In this document: piece by piece, positions 38,737-46,466 of the stretch | Position numbering within the stretch: the first letter of the stretch is position 1 | Layout of the letters: every line of letters starts with the position of its first letter | DNA from: Ilumatobacteraceae bacterium | GTDB taxonomy: Bacteria > Actinomycetota > Acidimicrobiia > Acidimicrobiales > Ilumatobacteraceae | Reading direction: 5' to 3' | NCBI GenBank assembly: GCA_025463305.1 | Contig: JAOBWK010000013.1 | Coordinates: 1-56,662, forward strand | DNA: 56,662 nt | The notes under the pieces: model-generated | Database searches by the model: none | Told to the model about the DNA's origin: nothing | Seen by the model: the letters and a program-made list of their open reading frames with translations, nothing else | Translations under genes and position numbers: made by a program

Positions 38737-38924
38737 GCGACCTCCTTTGAGGGAGGGGTGACCGCCTGCTGTTGCGCAGCTGCCTCAGCCTCAGCGATAG
38801 CAATCAGGGCCCGGGCGAGCTTGCGGTAGTCCGCCGGCTGCCGGCGCACGGCTCGGACTGAGATGTTCCGCTGCGGCCTCGGCGGCGTTTGACCACCCCC
38901 TTTCTGGTGATTCGTCTTTGTCAT
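38733..38924 (-). CDS. Small basic AVRR protein, first gene of the transfer operon
   Basis: This 63-residue protein starts MTKTNHQKGGGQTPPRPQRN. The C-terminal half ISVRAVRRQPADYRKLARAL is basic and then helical. AGGAGGGG lies four to six bases before the ATG, the strongest ribosome binding site here. The stop overlaps the coupling ATPase ATG. A related peptide (MDVTAVRRAKPDYEALAKAL) is encoded at 51547-51642. Such short proteins accompany actinobacterial integrative elements, but no function is known. Confidence 0.75.
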   Translation of the reverse strand: MTKTNHQKGGGQTPPRPQRNISVRAVRRQPADYRKLARALIAIAEAEAAAQQQAVTPPSKEVA

Positions 38925-38949
38925 GATTTCCCCTCCTCTCTGGCCTTTC

Positions 38950-39022
38950 TTAGTGATCCACAAATGGATCGGCCTGCATTCAGTATCCGATCCATGTATG
39001 GATCGGTAAAGGATTTGATCCA
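38950..39022 (-). promoter_or_regulatory. Transfer-operon promoter with repressor operators
   Basis: On the minus strand, TTTACC and GATACT form a -35/-10 pair. The 17-base spacer between them is GATCCATACATGGATCG, which is almost entirely the palindrome at 38989-39004. A second palindrome GATCCATTTGTGGATC (38955-38970) follows the start point, and a half site GATCCA lies at 39017-39022. The sequence matches the operator at the XRE gene. This arrangement predicts strong repression of transfer genes. Confidence 0.75.
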
Positions 39023-39050
39023 ATTCCACAACAGTCGCAGTCACGAAAAC

Positions 39051-39080
39051 AACAGCGACCGGACGAGCCCGGTCGCTGTT
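39051..39080 (-). terminator. Intrinsic terminator of the four-gene minus operon
   Basis: AACAGCGACCGG and CCGGTCGCTGTT form a perfect 12-bp stem around ACGAGC. On the minus strand it is followed by GTTTTCG. It lies between the last gene (ending 39110) and the transfer-operon promoter, so the two operons are separate. Confidence 0.85.
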
Positions 39081-39109
39081 TCGCACTGCATGAAAGTTCG
39101 CCTGCGGCA

Positions 39110-39295
39110 TCACCAGCCGGCGTCTCGGTTGCGATGCCAGCGCCACGCCATTGAGCCCCCGAGCATCACGGCGGCGATGCCCGCGAGCGTCGGCAGAACA
39201 CTGATGATCGTGTGCACCGCCCACGACACCGCCCAAGCGCTGACGAGCAGCACTAGGGCGAGGGCGAGGATGCGATCAAGCCATGACGTGCGCAC
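39110..39295 (-). CDS. Small two-helix membrane protein
   Basis: This 61-residue protein consists of two hydrophobic helices, DRILALALVLLVSAWAV and TIISVLPTLAGIAAVMLGG, with a basic tail WRWHRNRDAGW. GTG start at 39295, three bases after the upstream stop. It is the last gene before the terminator at 39051-39080. No family is recognised. It may be an envelope component of transfer or an entry-exclusion protein; this is a guess. Confidence 0.6.
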   Translation of the reverse strand: MRTSWLDRILALALVLLVSAWAVSWAVHTIISVLPTLAGIAAVMLGGSMAWRWHRNRDAGW

Positions 39296-39298
39296 TGC

Positions 39299-39526
39299 TC
39301 AACGTTCTTGCTCGAACTGCCGGTGAAGCATGTGCTCAATCATCGATTCCGTCGTCTCACGGTCGATGTCGTGCAGGCGCCGCTCGGCTTGCTGTGCCCG
39401 ATGCTGCTCCTGAATCAGCTGGAACCGCTGCTGGTCTCGATACGTCACCGCTCGCCGTTGGTCTAGGTGGTTGCGCAGCAGCGCACCGGTGCAGATTGCT
39501 GCCGGGACGAGGAGTATTAACGGCAT
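39299..39526 (-). CDS. Small protein with one membrane helix and a coiled coil
   Basis: This 75-residue protein begins MPLILLVPAAICTGALLRNH, one membrane helix. An almost continuous charged helix follows (RDQQRFQLIQEQHRAQQAER) that could form a coiled coil. Its TGA stop is three bases before the downstream GTG, and its ATG overlaps the upstream stop by one base. Possibly an anchored scaffold; function unknown. Confidence 0.6.
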   Translation of the reverse strand: MPLILLVPAAICTGALLRNHLDQRRAVTYRDQQRFQLIQEQHRAQQAERRLHDIDRETTESMIEHMLHRQFEQER

Positions 39527-39861
39527 CAGCAGCCTCGACCACTGGCGTAGTCGGTCAGCACCTGAGACTTGGCCACATGAGCGAGCCGTTGGTACACGCC
39601 CAACTCGTCGTGCAAGACCGGGTTTGCACCGGCCAACATGTCACGACGGGCGCTCAGGACGGTGTGGCCGTCCATCGCCACCGATGCGAGATGATCGATG
39701 TTGGCCATGCGCTCGGCCGCCACGATCTCAGCGCTGCGATCCTGCGCCATACGCAGAATCATGTTGGCCTCGACTGCCTCCAGGGCACGGCTGGTGCGTT
39801 TGCTGATGGCGCCGGGTCGGCTAACGACCTGCGGAATGTTGTAGGGGAGGATGTTGCTCAT
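39526..39861 (-). CDS. Helical hypothetical protein
   Basis: This 111-residue protein starts MSNILPYNIPQVVSRPGAIS and is mostly helical, with EAVEANMILRMAQDRSAEIV and SARRDMLAGANPVLHDEL. There is no signal peptide or membrane segment. AAGGAG lies nine bases before the ATG, at the end of the upstream small gene. No family is recognised. It is the second gene of the operon. Confidence 0.6.
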   Translation of the reverse strand: MSNILPYNIPQVVSRPGAISKRTSRALEAVEANMILRMAQDRSAEIVAAERMANIDHLASVAMDGHTVLSARRDMLAGANPVLHDELGVYQRLAHVAKSQVLTDYASGRGC

Positions 39862-39864
39862 TGG

Positions 39865-40008
39865 TCACTGCTCCTTGGTGTTGTTGGTGGGGATGGCTGC
39901 GAGCCAGTGGCGGCAGTCGAGATCGGCGAACGCAACGCCTTCCCAGTGCGGGCAGTCCGATGCCATGGAGTGCCACGGCTTGACCTTCACTGAGCTTCTT
40001 CTGTGCAT
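39865..40008 (-). CDS. 47-residue small protein, first gene of the operon
   Basis: The ORF starts MHRRSSVKVKPWHSMASDCP and continues HWEGVAFADLDCRHWL before ending at a TGA four bases before the next ATG. AAAGGAA is seven bases upstream of its ATG. It contains two Cys-x-H-W-like units (DCPHW and DCRHW) that could bind a metal. It is shorter than typical gene-calling limits but sits directly under a large palindrome and in a tight operon. Confidence 0.55.
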   Translation of the reverse strand: MHRRSSVKVKPWHSMASDCPHWEGVAFADLDCRHWLAAIPTNNTKEQ

Positions 40009-40018
40009 CAGAATTCCT

Positions 40019-40050
40019 TTCAGGTACAGCTGAAATCAGCTGTACCTGAA
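40019..40050. promoter_or_regulatory. 32-base perfect palindrome between divergent genes
   Basis: TTCAGGTACAGCTGA and TCAGCTGTACCTGAA form a perfect 15-bp inverted repeat around AA. It lies 10 bases before the ATG of the minus operon and 51 bases before the plus gene at 40102, so it may control both. The form suggests a dimeric repressor site. Confidence 0.7.
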
Positions 40051-40069
40051 GATACGCGAGAGGATCAGG

Positions 40070-40095
40070 CAAGGGGTGGATCCCTTGACTACGCT
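40070..40095 (+). promoter_or_regulatory. Leaderless promoter of the 40102 gene with inverted repeat
   Basis: TACGCT (40090-40095) ends six bases before the ATG at 40102. CAAGGG (40070-40075) and CCCTTG (40082-40087) form an inverted repeat just upstream, placed to occlude the promoter. Confidence 0.4.
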
Positions 40096-40101
40096 CCAGG
40101 C

Positions 40102-40959
40102 ATGGCAGGTCGAGACGGGTCGCGAAATGCGCCGTCTCGTCCTCGCGAGGACGCGTGGATCATTGAACTCCGTTTCCCTAAGCCACTATCAATGGCCGAC
40201 GAGGGTTGGCTGTGTCGGACCGTCGAATTTGCGGCGTCGGGAATCGGATGTGACCTAACCATTTGGCGCGGCGACGACACGATGTCGAGCTACTGCGTTC
40301 TCGTGCGTCACTCGTCTGTTTCCGTGGAGGACGTTGCGAATGCCCTAATTGGCTATATCGACCAGCCAAAGAAGATGGGCGCGATCGTTTCCTTCGGAGA
40401 TGGCCCTCTCAGAGCATCTCTTAATTCCTCGGAGTCGGCGCAAATCGATTTGCTTAAAAGTCTTCATCCCAGCCTTGGCGCATATCATGATATAATCTTT
40501 GGCAAGATGGGAGATGAGCAACAACCGAATTTGCCAAATGGTCATGATGTTGATAAACGTATAGCTGGTACATGGTCTGAGGTCTGGACACCGTGGGATG
40601 GGAATGTGCCTTCTGCAGAATTGCTCGCACCGGAAATTAGGAAACAGCTGCTTGAGCCTTCAGACGACATCCCCGACGCGCAGGTTCTGTCAATGGCGCG
40701 CATGGTCATCTATCAGCAGGCAATGAGTCGTATGTCCAGCCTTCTCGATCGCGAGGTAGCAGATGCGAGAGCACAAAGACTTTCGTGGCGCCTGATCGGT
40801 CGCGCCACGGGTATGACACTGCAGAGTGCTCAGCAGCGATGGAACTTGACCACACGCCAAAGGCGGGCAGAAGCGATCAGGCGTCGCAGAATTGATCCCT
40901 TTCAAATTCTCGAAGAGTCAAGCCAGGCGAGAGTCGCGGACGAGTCGGGGGTCTCATAG
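40102..40959 (+). CDS. Hypothetical protein with C-terminal HTH-like segment
   Basis: This 285-residue protein starts MAGRDGSRNAPSRPREDAWI. The middle has no recognised domain. The last part reads QRLSWRLIGRATGMTLQSAQ and QRWNLTTRQRRAEAIRRRRI, which resembles a helix-turn-helix of the sigma/RpoE or resolvase type. The interior DNA is clearly richer in A/T than the neighbours (around 40,440-40,560), a sign of separate origin. It is divergent from the small-gene operon, with a perfect palindrome between them. It may be a regulator that binds there; this is inference. Confidence 0.6.
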   Translation: MAGRDGSRNAPSRPREDAWIIELRFPKPLSMADEGWLCRTVEFAASGIGCDLTIWRGDDTMSSYCVLVRHSSVSVEDVANALIGYIDQPKKMGAIVSFGDGPLRASLNSSESAQIDLLKSLHPSLGAYHDIIFGKMGDEQQPNLPNGHDVDKRIAGTWSEVWTPWDGNVPSAELLAPEIRKQLLEPSDDIPDAQVLSMARMVIYQQAMSRMSSLLDREVADARAQRLSWRLIGRATGMTLQSAQQRWNLTTRQRRAEAIRRRRIDPFQILEESSQARVADESGVS

Positions 40960-41219
40960 CGCAGTTGACGGGATGAGTCGTCTGATTGGCGGCGCTCGAA
41001 TTGACAATTCCGATCGTGTGATCTAACGACAACTGGCCGCCTTTATCCACGCCGAGAGAGCGCCTGGCCAAGTGTGGTGGAGTTCGGTGGTCGCGAACTC
41101 GCACTCTCGTTTACTTCTCTGACGCTCCTCCTCCACGGCCCACATTTGCGGCTTCGAGCTGGTCGCGATCCCGACTGTATTCATCGCCCAGCACGGCTCG
41201 GCCTATCCGCTACCGATAG

Positions 41220-41462
41220 TTAGCCGATATGTAGGCCATCCACGAGATCGCCGGGCTGAACTCCCAAACAGCGTGCCAGCCTGATCAGCGTCTCCAGCGT
41301 CGGCGCCGAGTAGCCCCGCTCGCAATTCGAGATGTACGTCGGGTGCAGACCCGCCTTATGTGCCAACGCTTCTTGCGTCAAGCCCTTCTCGAGCCGTACC
41401 TCTTTAAGTCGGGCACCGAAGGCGATCGCCACGGACTTGTCTCGGGCGCGTCGTTCGGGCAC
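41220..41462 (-). CDS. XRE family HTH regulator, 80 residues
   Basis: This short single-domain regulator contains FGARLKEVRLEKGLTQEALA, HKAGLHPTYISNCERGYSAP and LETLIRLARCLGVQPGDLVD, a complete XRE/SinR-type helix-turn-helix. GTG start at 41462. It is divergent from a frameshifted lipoprotein gene, and the intergenic region contains two direct AGACAA copies 12 bases apart, at 41488 and 41500, which could be its operator. Nothing recognised lies in the 260 bases on its other side (40960-41219). Confidence 0.85.
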   Translation of the reverse strand: MPERRARDKSVAIAFGARLKEVRLEKGLTQEALAHKAGLHPTYISNCERGYSAPTLETLIRLARCLGVQPGDLVDGLHIG

Positions 41463-41557
41463 GGCTCAGAGCCGAGGCGATATCCCAGACAAGGTCCATA
41501 GACAAGTGATAAGGTCGGTGCCCCGCTTTTGAATTGAGCGGCCAGAAGGGGAGCACC

Positions 41558-42833
41558 ATGACCGATCCGTTCCGCAACACCGGCCGCACATCGACGGCTG
41601 TGGTTGTCGTCTTGGCTCTCCTTGCGTCGGCCTGCTCGTCGAGCTCCCATGCGGCATCCACCACATCGACACCCGCTACGACGGTGCTTGCTGCACCTTC
41701 CAGCGTGGAGACGAGTCCGGCGAGCACGGCTTCCATCGCCGGGGAGTCCGACGGTGTCGACTCGGACAGCCCAGATGCGACGGCCGAGGCGCCCGGTCCG
41801 ATTGGTTCCTCAGCATCAACCGACCTCTCAGTGCCGCCGACGGACGAGACGGATACTGTGTCCGATCAGCCGGTCGCCGGATACGAGATGACTTGTACCA
41901 ACTTCGTGGCCTCCATTCAGAAGATCGACCGTGCCGGGAACGACCCTGGGAACTGGTGGAATCTTTCTGCTCGACGAAGCCGCACGGAGACTGGGCGGAA
42001 GTTCGAGCAGCGTCAACTGCGCTCGACGTGCGTCATTCTCTGCGGACTTCACTGGCTTGCTGTTCGTCATGCAGATGCCCGACTCGCAATACCACATCGC
42101 CTACACAACGAGCGACGGCGACGCAGTCGACCTAACAGCCGCTCGCCAGGGGAGTGGCTTCGATGCGGCTCGAGTGAATGAGTTTGCTCCGGTGTTCGAG
42201 GGCAGCTCCGACGCGTCGGGAATGACCTTCGGCAGCGACACCGTGGTCTTCAACTCGGGCGGTACGGCGGTGAAGCGCACGTCGATATCGCACCCAGAGA
42301 CGGTCGAGGATGTGCCGGCTGCGACGCTCGACGACAACTTCATCACGGAGCCTGGACACGACGAAATGCGCCTCGTCGGGACGTCGGGAGACTCGTACCC
42401 CGCCGCGATTCTGTCCGCGAGCGTCTCGCCGGACGGTACGAAGATTCTCGAAAAGGATGGGATCCGATCAGTCGGGTCTGACACGGCTGCCCCGTTCAAG
42501 CCGGGGTGCAACGGGTTGAGGAATTCAACCGTGCTGGGGTGGTCGCCTGCCGGTGAGGTGGTGCTTATCGGTGACAACGGTGCCGCCCTCGTCCCCCTGG
42601 ACGCAAACGGGGCACCGACTGGTTGCAAGGACTTGCTCGCACTGCAGAACCGAACCATCGACTACGGCGCTGTTCTGTCTCCGTTCCGAGACGAACTGCG
42701 ATTCCAGTCGGGCGGGGACGAGTGGTACTCGATCCCAGTGCCGGACGGTGGCGAGCCCAGCGACTCCCAGCCAGCATGGTGGATCCCCGACCCGCAAGGC
42801 GACCCCTTCTTCGTGTTCTCGACGACGAACTGA
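41558..42833 (+). pseudogene. Secreted lipoprotein gene interrupted by a frameshift
   Basis: The ATG at 41558 has AGGGGAG upstream and starts a lipoprotein signal (AVVVVLALLASACSSS, lipobox Cys). Reading in frame 2 reaches QKIDRAGNDPGNWWN, after which the translation turns into an Arg-rich out-of-frame peptide that ends at 42181. The sensible continuation is in frame 0 and starts near 41931-41950 (GGIFLLDEAARRLGGSSSSV). It runs to 42833 with WD-like motifs (DGTKILEKDGIRSVG, WYSIPVPDGG). One extra base in the GGGAAC-rich area would explain it. No slippery heptamer was seen, so a real frameshift or a sequencing error is more likely than programmed slippage. Confidence 0.75.
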
Positions 42834-42987
42834 ACAGGCTGAGCACTTTGGTCGCTCCCGTTGGAGGGGCCGCATGTGCCTTCAGAGCGTTCGGCTGCGG
42901 CTCCGACCGATTGGCGTGGCGTTGCCCCCGGTCGCACTAGGGTCTCAGCGGCTACGGGACGAAGCAGCACAGGGACAAGGGGATTTC

Positions 42988-44478
42988 GTGATTGACATGA
43001 GCGCCTGGGGCATCGAACAGGTGGATGTCTGCAACGACCTGTTTCTTGACCCGGAGAATGTTCGGCTGGACCTGCAGGTCTCGGGCACTGTTCCGGAGGC
43101 CGATCTGATGGCGGCACTGTTCTCTGGTGCGAAGGTACTGGACCTCGTCGAGAGCATCGTCCGGGTCGGATACATGACTCATGAGATTCCGATTGCCTTG
43201 AGGCAACGGGGCAAATTGTACGTGGTCGAGGGGAACCGACGCACAGCCGCTCTCAAAGCCATTCAGAATCCCTATTTGGTTCCAGCATTTCAAGGTCGTG
43301 TGGATGCGTTGGCCAAGAACCTTGCTGACCGTGCTGCCCTGAGAAACATCGAAGTCAAGATTGCTCCGAGCCGCACGGATGCCAATCAGCTCATTGCTGC
43401 CCTTCACACCGGGACCGGACGAGTCGCTTGGTCGCCGCAGCGTCAGGCGGAATTCTTCGACCGAGAATTCGCCCGGATCCACTCGCTGAAGAAGCTACAG
43501 GCGCTGTATCCGACGGTTGACGTGACAACCCACGTGGTTCGGGGAACATTCGTTTCGCTCCTGCGGTCTGTTTCATACAACGCCCCTGCGCTCAGTGACT
43601 ACTTAAGCTCTCCGCGATTCGGTACAGCTTCATCGGCGCTCGCTCGCATCTACGAGGCCAAGCCCTTTATCCAGCTAACCGGGTTCGGGATTGACACTGA
43701 CGGAAAACTGACCCTCTCAGTCTCGCGTGCTGCGTTCGATGAGATGGCTCACGTGATCGTCGGCGGCCTGGATAGCGGCCGGCTGGACACACGCTCCATC
43801 GGCACGGTGAAGAGCAAGGAATTCCTGGCTCTGATGGATGAGCTACAGGCGATCGCCGACAAACACGACACGAAGGCGGCGAGCGGGTCATCGGCGTCCG
43901 GGCAGCCTGCCGGCACGACCGGTGGCCAGCCAGCGTCCTCCGGTACCGCAGATTCGTCAGGAAGTGGCACGGGCACGGCCTCAGATTCTGACCCGGGGAA
44001 GGGCAAGAAGAAGGGCAGCTCCAAGAGCCGGACGCTGCAAGTAGATCACCTCGTCGTCCCGCCGGCGTTCCCACAATCGGTGCACGACATGGTTCGAGAG
44101 CTAACAACGCTCGACATCGAGATCTATCCGAACGCAGCGCTGGACTTGTTGCGAACACTCCTGGAGAAGACTACGAAGGCGTTCGCCGACTCCAAGAATG
44201 AACAAATTATCAAGAAGAGCAATCAAGCTGGGTTCATCTATCTGAAGGATTGCATGATCTGGCTCGAGGGGTGGTTCAGCACCAACGGTAATCGTGCTTG
44301 CGTTCAGGCCGTGAAGGCCTTGAACTCGACTGCGAAGTCGTCTCCAATCTGGGACTGGGGTGGCTCCACAGATTTCCTGAACGCCATTAATCACAATCAT
44401 TTCGTGTCGGCGACTCCAGACAGGGTTCGCAGCGCTTGGAACGGGATGCGCAACGTGATCGGCGAGATGCTGAAGTGA
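42988..44478 (+). CDS. ParB-like N-terminal protein with HEPN-like C-terminus
   Basis: This 496-residue protein starts at GTG 42988 (AAGGGG upstream). Residues about 60-80 have LRQRGKLYVVEGNRRTAALK, the E-G-N-R-R motif of ParB/sulfiredoxin-like domains. The middle is a Gly/Ser-rich linker (SGSGTGTASDSDPGKGKKKG). The C-terminal 150 residues are helical and end DFLNAINHNHFVSATPDRVR and SAWNGM, resembling an L-N-x-x-x-H-N HEPN-like end found in many defence proteins. The stop overlaps the adenine methyltransferase GTG (GTGA), so the two are translated together. It is a candidate new restriction or abortive system; function is not proven. Confidence 0.75.
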   Translation: MIDMSAWGIEQVDVCNDLFLDPENVRLDLQVSGTVPEADLMAALFSGAKVLDLVESIVRVGYMTHEIPIALRQRGKLYVVEGNRRTAALKAIQNPYLVPAFQGRVDALAKNLADRAALRNIEVKIAPSRTDANQLIAALHTGTGRVAWSPQRQAEFFDREFARIHSLKKLQALYPTVDVTTHVVRGTFVSLLRSVSYNAPALSDYLSSPRFGTASSALARIYEAKPFIQLTGFGIDTDGKLTLSVSRAAFDEMAHVIVGGLDSGRLDTRSIGTVKSKEFLALMDELQAIADKHDTKAASGSSASGQPAGTTGGQPASSGTADSSGSGTGTASDSDPGKGKKKGSSKSRTLQVDHLVVPPAFPQSVHDMVRELTTLDIEIYPNAALDLLRTLLEKTTKAFADSKNEQIIKKSNQAGFIYLKDCMIWLEGWFSTNGNRACVQAVKALNSTAKSSPIWDWGGSTDFLNAINHNHFVSATPDRVRSAWNGMRNVIGEMLK

Positions 44479-45347
44479 CGATGCTCGAGCGGCTACTCAA
44501 CGAAGGCGACGGCAAGCGCCTGATGCTCTCGCCGCTCCGATATCCAGGTGGTAAGGGGCGGCTGTATCCGCTGTTGCGTGCGATCGTCCGAGCCAATGAC
44601 CTCACCGCAGGGACGTACGTCGAGCCATACGCCGGCGGTGCCGGCGCAGCCATTGCACTTCTTATCACTGGGCAAGTACAGCGAGTTGTCGTCAATGACC
44701 TGGATCCTGCGGTGCACGCCTTTTGGCGCAGCGTGGTCGACCAGCCATACGATTTCGCTCGCCTAGTCAAGGACGTTCCACTGACTGTGAAGGAGTGGAG
44801 GAAACAAAAGGCTCACTACGCCGATGTCGATCGGACAGATTATCTCCGACTTGGATTCGCTACTTTTTTTCTAAATCGCACCAATCGGTCGGGAGTTTTA
44901 AATGGCGGGCCTATAGGTGGGCTGGATCAGTCCGGCCCGTATAAGATTGATGCCCGCTTCAATCGCGAAGGACTCCTCGAACGCCTAAGGCTGATTGCAC
45001 TGCACGCGGACCGTGTCACCGTTCTCGGTGAGGATGGCCGCACGGTCATCGAAGAGTACGCGCAGCGCAAGGACAGTTTGATCTACGCAGATCCTCCCTA
45101 TTTCGAAAAGTCGGGTTCGCTGTACATGAACTCGTTCTCCATGGCCAACCATGAGGAGCTGGCGGCATGTCTGAACGCTCATGCTCAGGGGCGATGGCTG
45201 TTGACTTATGACGATGTGCCGGATGTGGAGCGTCTCTACCCTGAGCGCAGAATTGAGCGGTTTGGATTGTCCTACTCCGCTCACCGTGTTACCAAGGCGA
45301 CCGAAACGCTCGTCCTGAGCGATGGTCTGCTAGTTCCCACTGTTTGA
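44475..45347 (+). CDS. D12 class N6-adenine DNA methyltransferase
   Basis: This 290-residue Dam-like enzyme transfers a methyl group from S-adenosylmethionine to adenine N6. SPLRYPGGKGRLYPLLRAIV holds motif X, TYVEPYAGGAGAAIAL is motif I, and DSLIYADPPYFEKS contains the catalytic D-P-P-Y. FATFFLNRTNRSGVLNGGPIG is typical of the D12 class. The GTG start overlaps the ParB-like gene. A partner endonuclease is not obvious, so it may protect or regulate the linked ParB-like gene's target. Confidence 0.93.
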   Translation: MTMLERLLNEGDGKRLMLSPLRYPGGKGRLYPLLRAIVRANDLTAGTYVEPYAGGAGAAIALLITGQVQRVVVNDLDPAVHAFWRSVVDQPYDFARLVKDVPLTVKEWRKQKAHYADVDRTDYLRLGFATFFLNRTNRSGVLNGGPIGGLDQSGPYKIDARFNREGLLERLRLIALHADRVTVLGEDGRTVIEEYAQRKDSLIYADPPYFEKSGSLYMNSFSMANHEELAACLNAHAQGRWLLTYDDVPDVERLYPERRIERFGLSYSAHRVTKATETLVLSDGLLVPTV

Positions 45348-45443
45348 TCGATGGGCCGATCGGAGAGACATCTGGTCTGCTTCGCTTCTACGAGCTGTGG
45401 ACTACGAGTGCCGGTCGAGCAGGGTGCACATGGTCTTGAGTAT

Positions 45444-45488
45444 GGCCGGACCTTCGGTCTGGATCACTCCTATTGCCGAAGTCCGGCC
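45444..45488. repeat. Inverted repeat downstream of the methyltransferase
   Basis: GGCCGGACCTTCGG and CCGAAGTCCGGCC pair with one bulged C, separated by 18 bases. It lies in the 210-base gap between convergent genes and may be a weak terminator. No gene is seen in 45348-45558. Confidence 0.4.
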
Positions 45489-45558
45489 GGCAACGCCTCG
45501 ATCCGTAAGGCCAGCTTCAGGGGACGTCAGACGACAAGGCCTGGAGCCGCTTCCACAT

Positions 45559-46416
45559 TCAAGCCTGTCTGATCAGGTGGTCGATGCTCGGTTCAATTTC
45601 ATCTGTGTCGTAGTAGCCGGCCCGTTCGATGAGGTTGTAGATGACGGCACGGACAACCGATTCTGCCGAGTCGGTGGATGGCCGATTGGTCAGTTCGGGA
45701 CCCGCCAGTCCGTTCTTGTTCGTCGGTGCCTTCTGTCGATCCGTACCTGGAGGCGTGGGACCTGGAAATCTGAGGCCCTCCCATGCTTCGGCCGGCTGGG
45801 TTCCATATACCTCATCTGGCGGTGGCGAGATCGACCTAGACACCTGAATGCGCCAATCGAGGCGCTTCGTGCGCAGGGCTCCCGGATACAGCTCTTCGTG
45901 TGCCCCGGCGGCAATCGCACCGACCACGGGTGCCAAGGCCTTCACCAACGCCGTCAGATCAAGTCGCACGGCGAGCTCTGTAGCAGCGTCGGCCTGTTCG
46001 ATCGGCACCACAACGTTGATGAGGCCGGTCGGAGTGAAGAGTGCCCAGCTTGACCTGTTCGACGTTGACCGGTACCGAAGCAGCTCGTCGGGATCGGAAT
46101 AGTCCAACGGCAACGCCTCGAGGCGAGGCAGCCCTCGACGCCATGCGTCGATGCGGGTTACGTCGAGCTTCACGGGTTTGCTGAAGCTCATGCTCGGCGC
46201 AGCGGCGACTCCCAACACGATCTGCTCGTCGGCATAATTGTCGAGATTGGGGACGTGCGGCGAGTCAATCGCAACATGATCGCCCATCTTCTTCAGCCGG
46301 CGGACATTCAAGAGCTCCGTCGTCCGCTTCGTTGCGTACTCCCACGACGTGCCACCGGCAAGGCCGATCGGTCCCGTTATGAGCGCAGTCACTACGACGG
46401 TTGCGACATCGACCAT
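45559..46416 (-). CDS. Membrane-anchored hypothetical protein
   Basis: This 285-residue protein starts MVDVATVVVTALITGPIGLA with one N-terminal membrane helix, then WEYATKRTTELLNVRRLKKM. The rest is soluble, with LNVVVPIEQADAATELAVRL-like helix and a tail rich in Pro and Thr. The C-terminal RAVIYNLIERAGYYDTDEIE has no known family match. It shares strand with the Abi-like gene (50 bases upstream) and may form a unit with it. The role is unknown; a toxic effector at the membrane would fit but is a guess. Confidence 0.6.
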   Translation of the reverse strand: MVDVATVVVTALITGPIGLAGGTSWEYATKRTTELLNVRRLKKMGDHVAIDSPHVPNLDNYADEQIVLGVAAAPSMSFSKPVKLDVTRIDAWRRGLPRLEALPLDYSDPDELLRYRSTSNRSSWALFTPTGLINVVVPIEQADAATELAVRLDLTALVKALAPVVGAIAAGAHEELYPGALRTKRLDWRIQVSRSISPPPDEVYGTQPAEAWEGLRFPGPTPPGTDRQKAPTNKNGLAGPELTNRPSTDSAESVVRAVIYNLIERAGYYDTDEIEPSIDHLIRQA

Positions 46417-46466
46417 GCAAGCAACCTACTCTCGAACCCGTATTCCTCAGTCCGGTGCCAGACCGC

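Noticed and set aside
41931..41960. Programmed ribosomal frameshift in the lipoprotein gene
   Set aside because: No slippery heptamer, pseudoknot or internal Shine-Dalgarno was seen at the change of frame.
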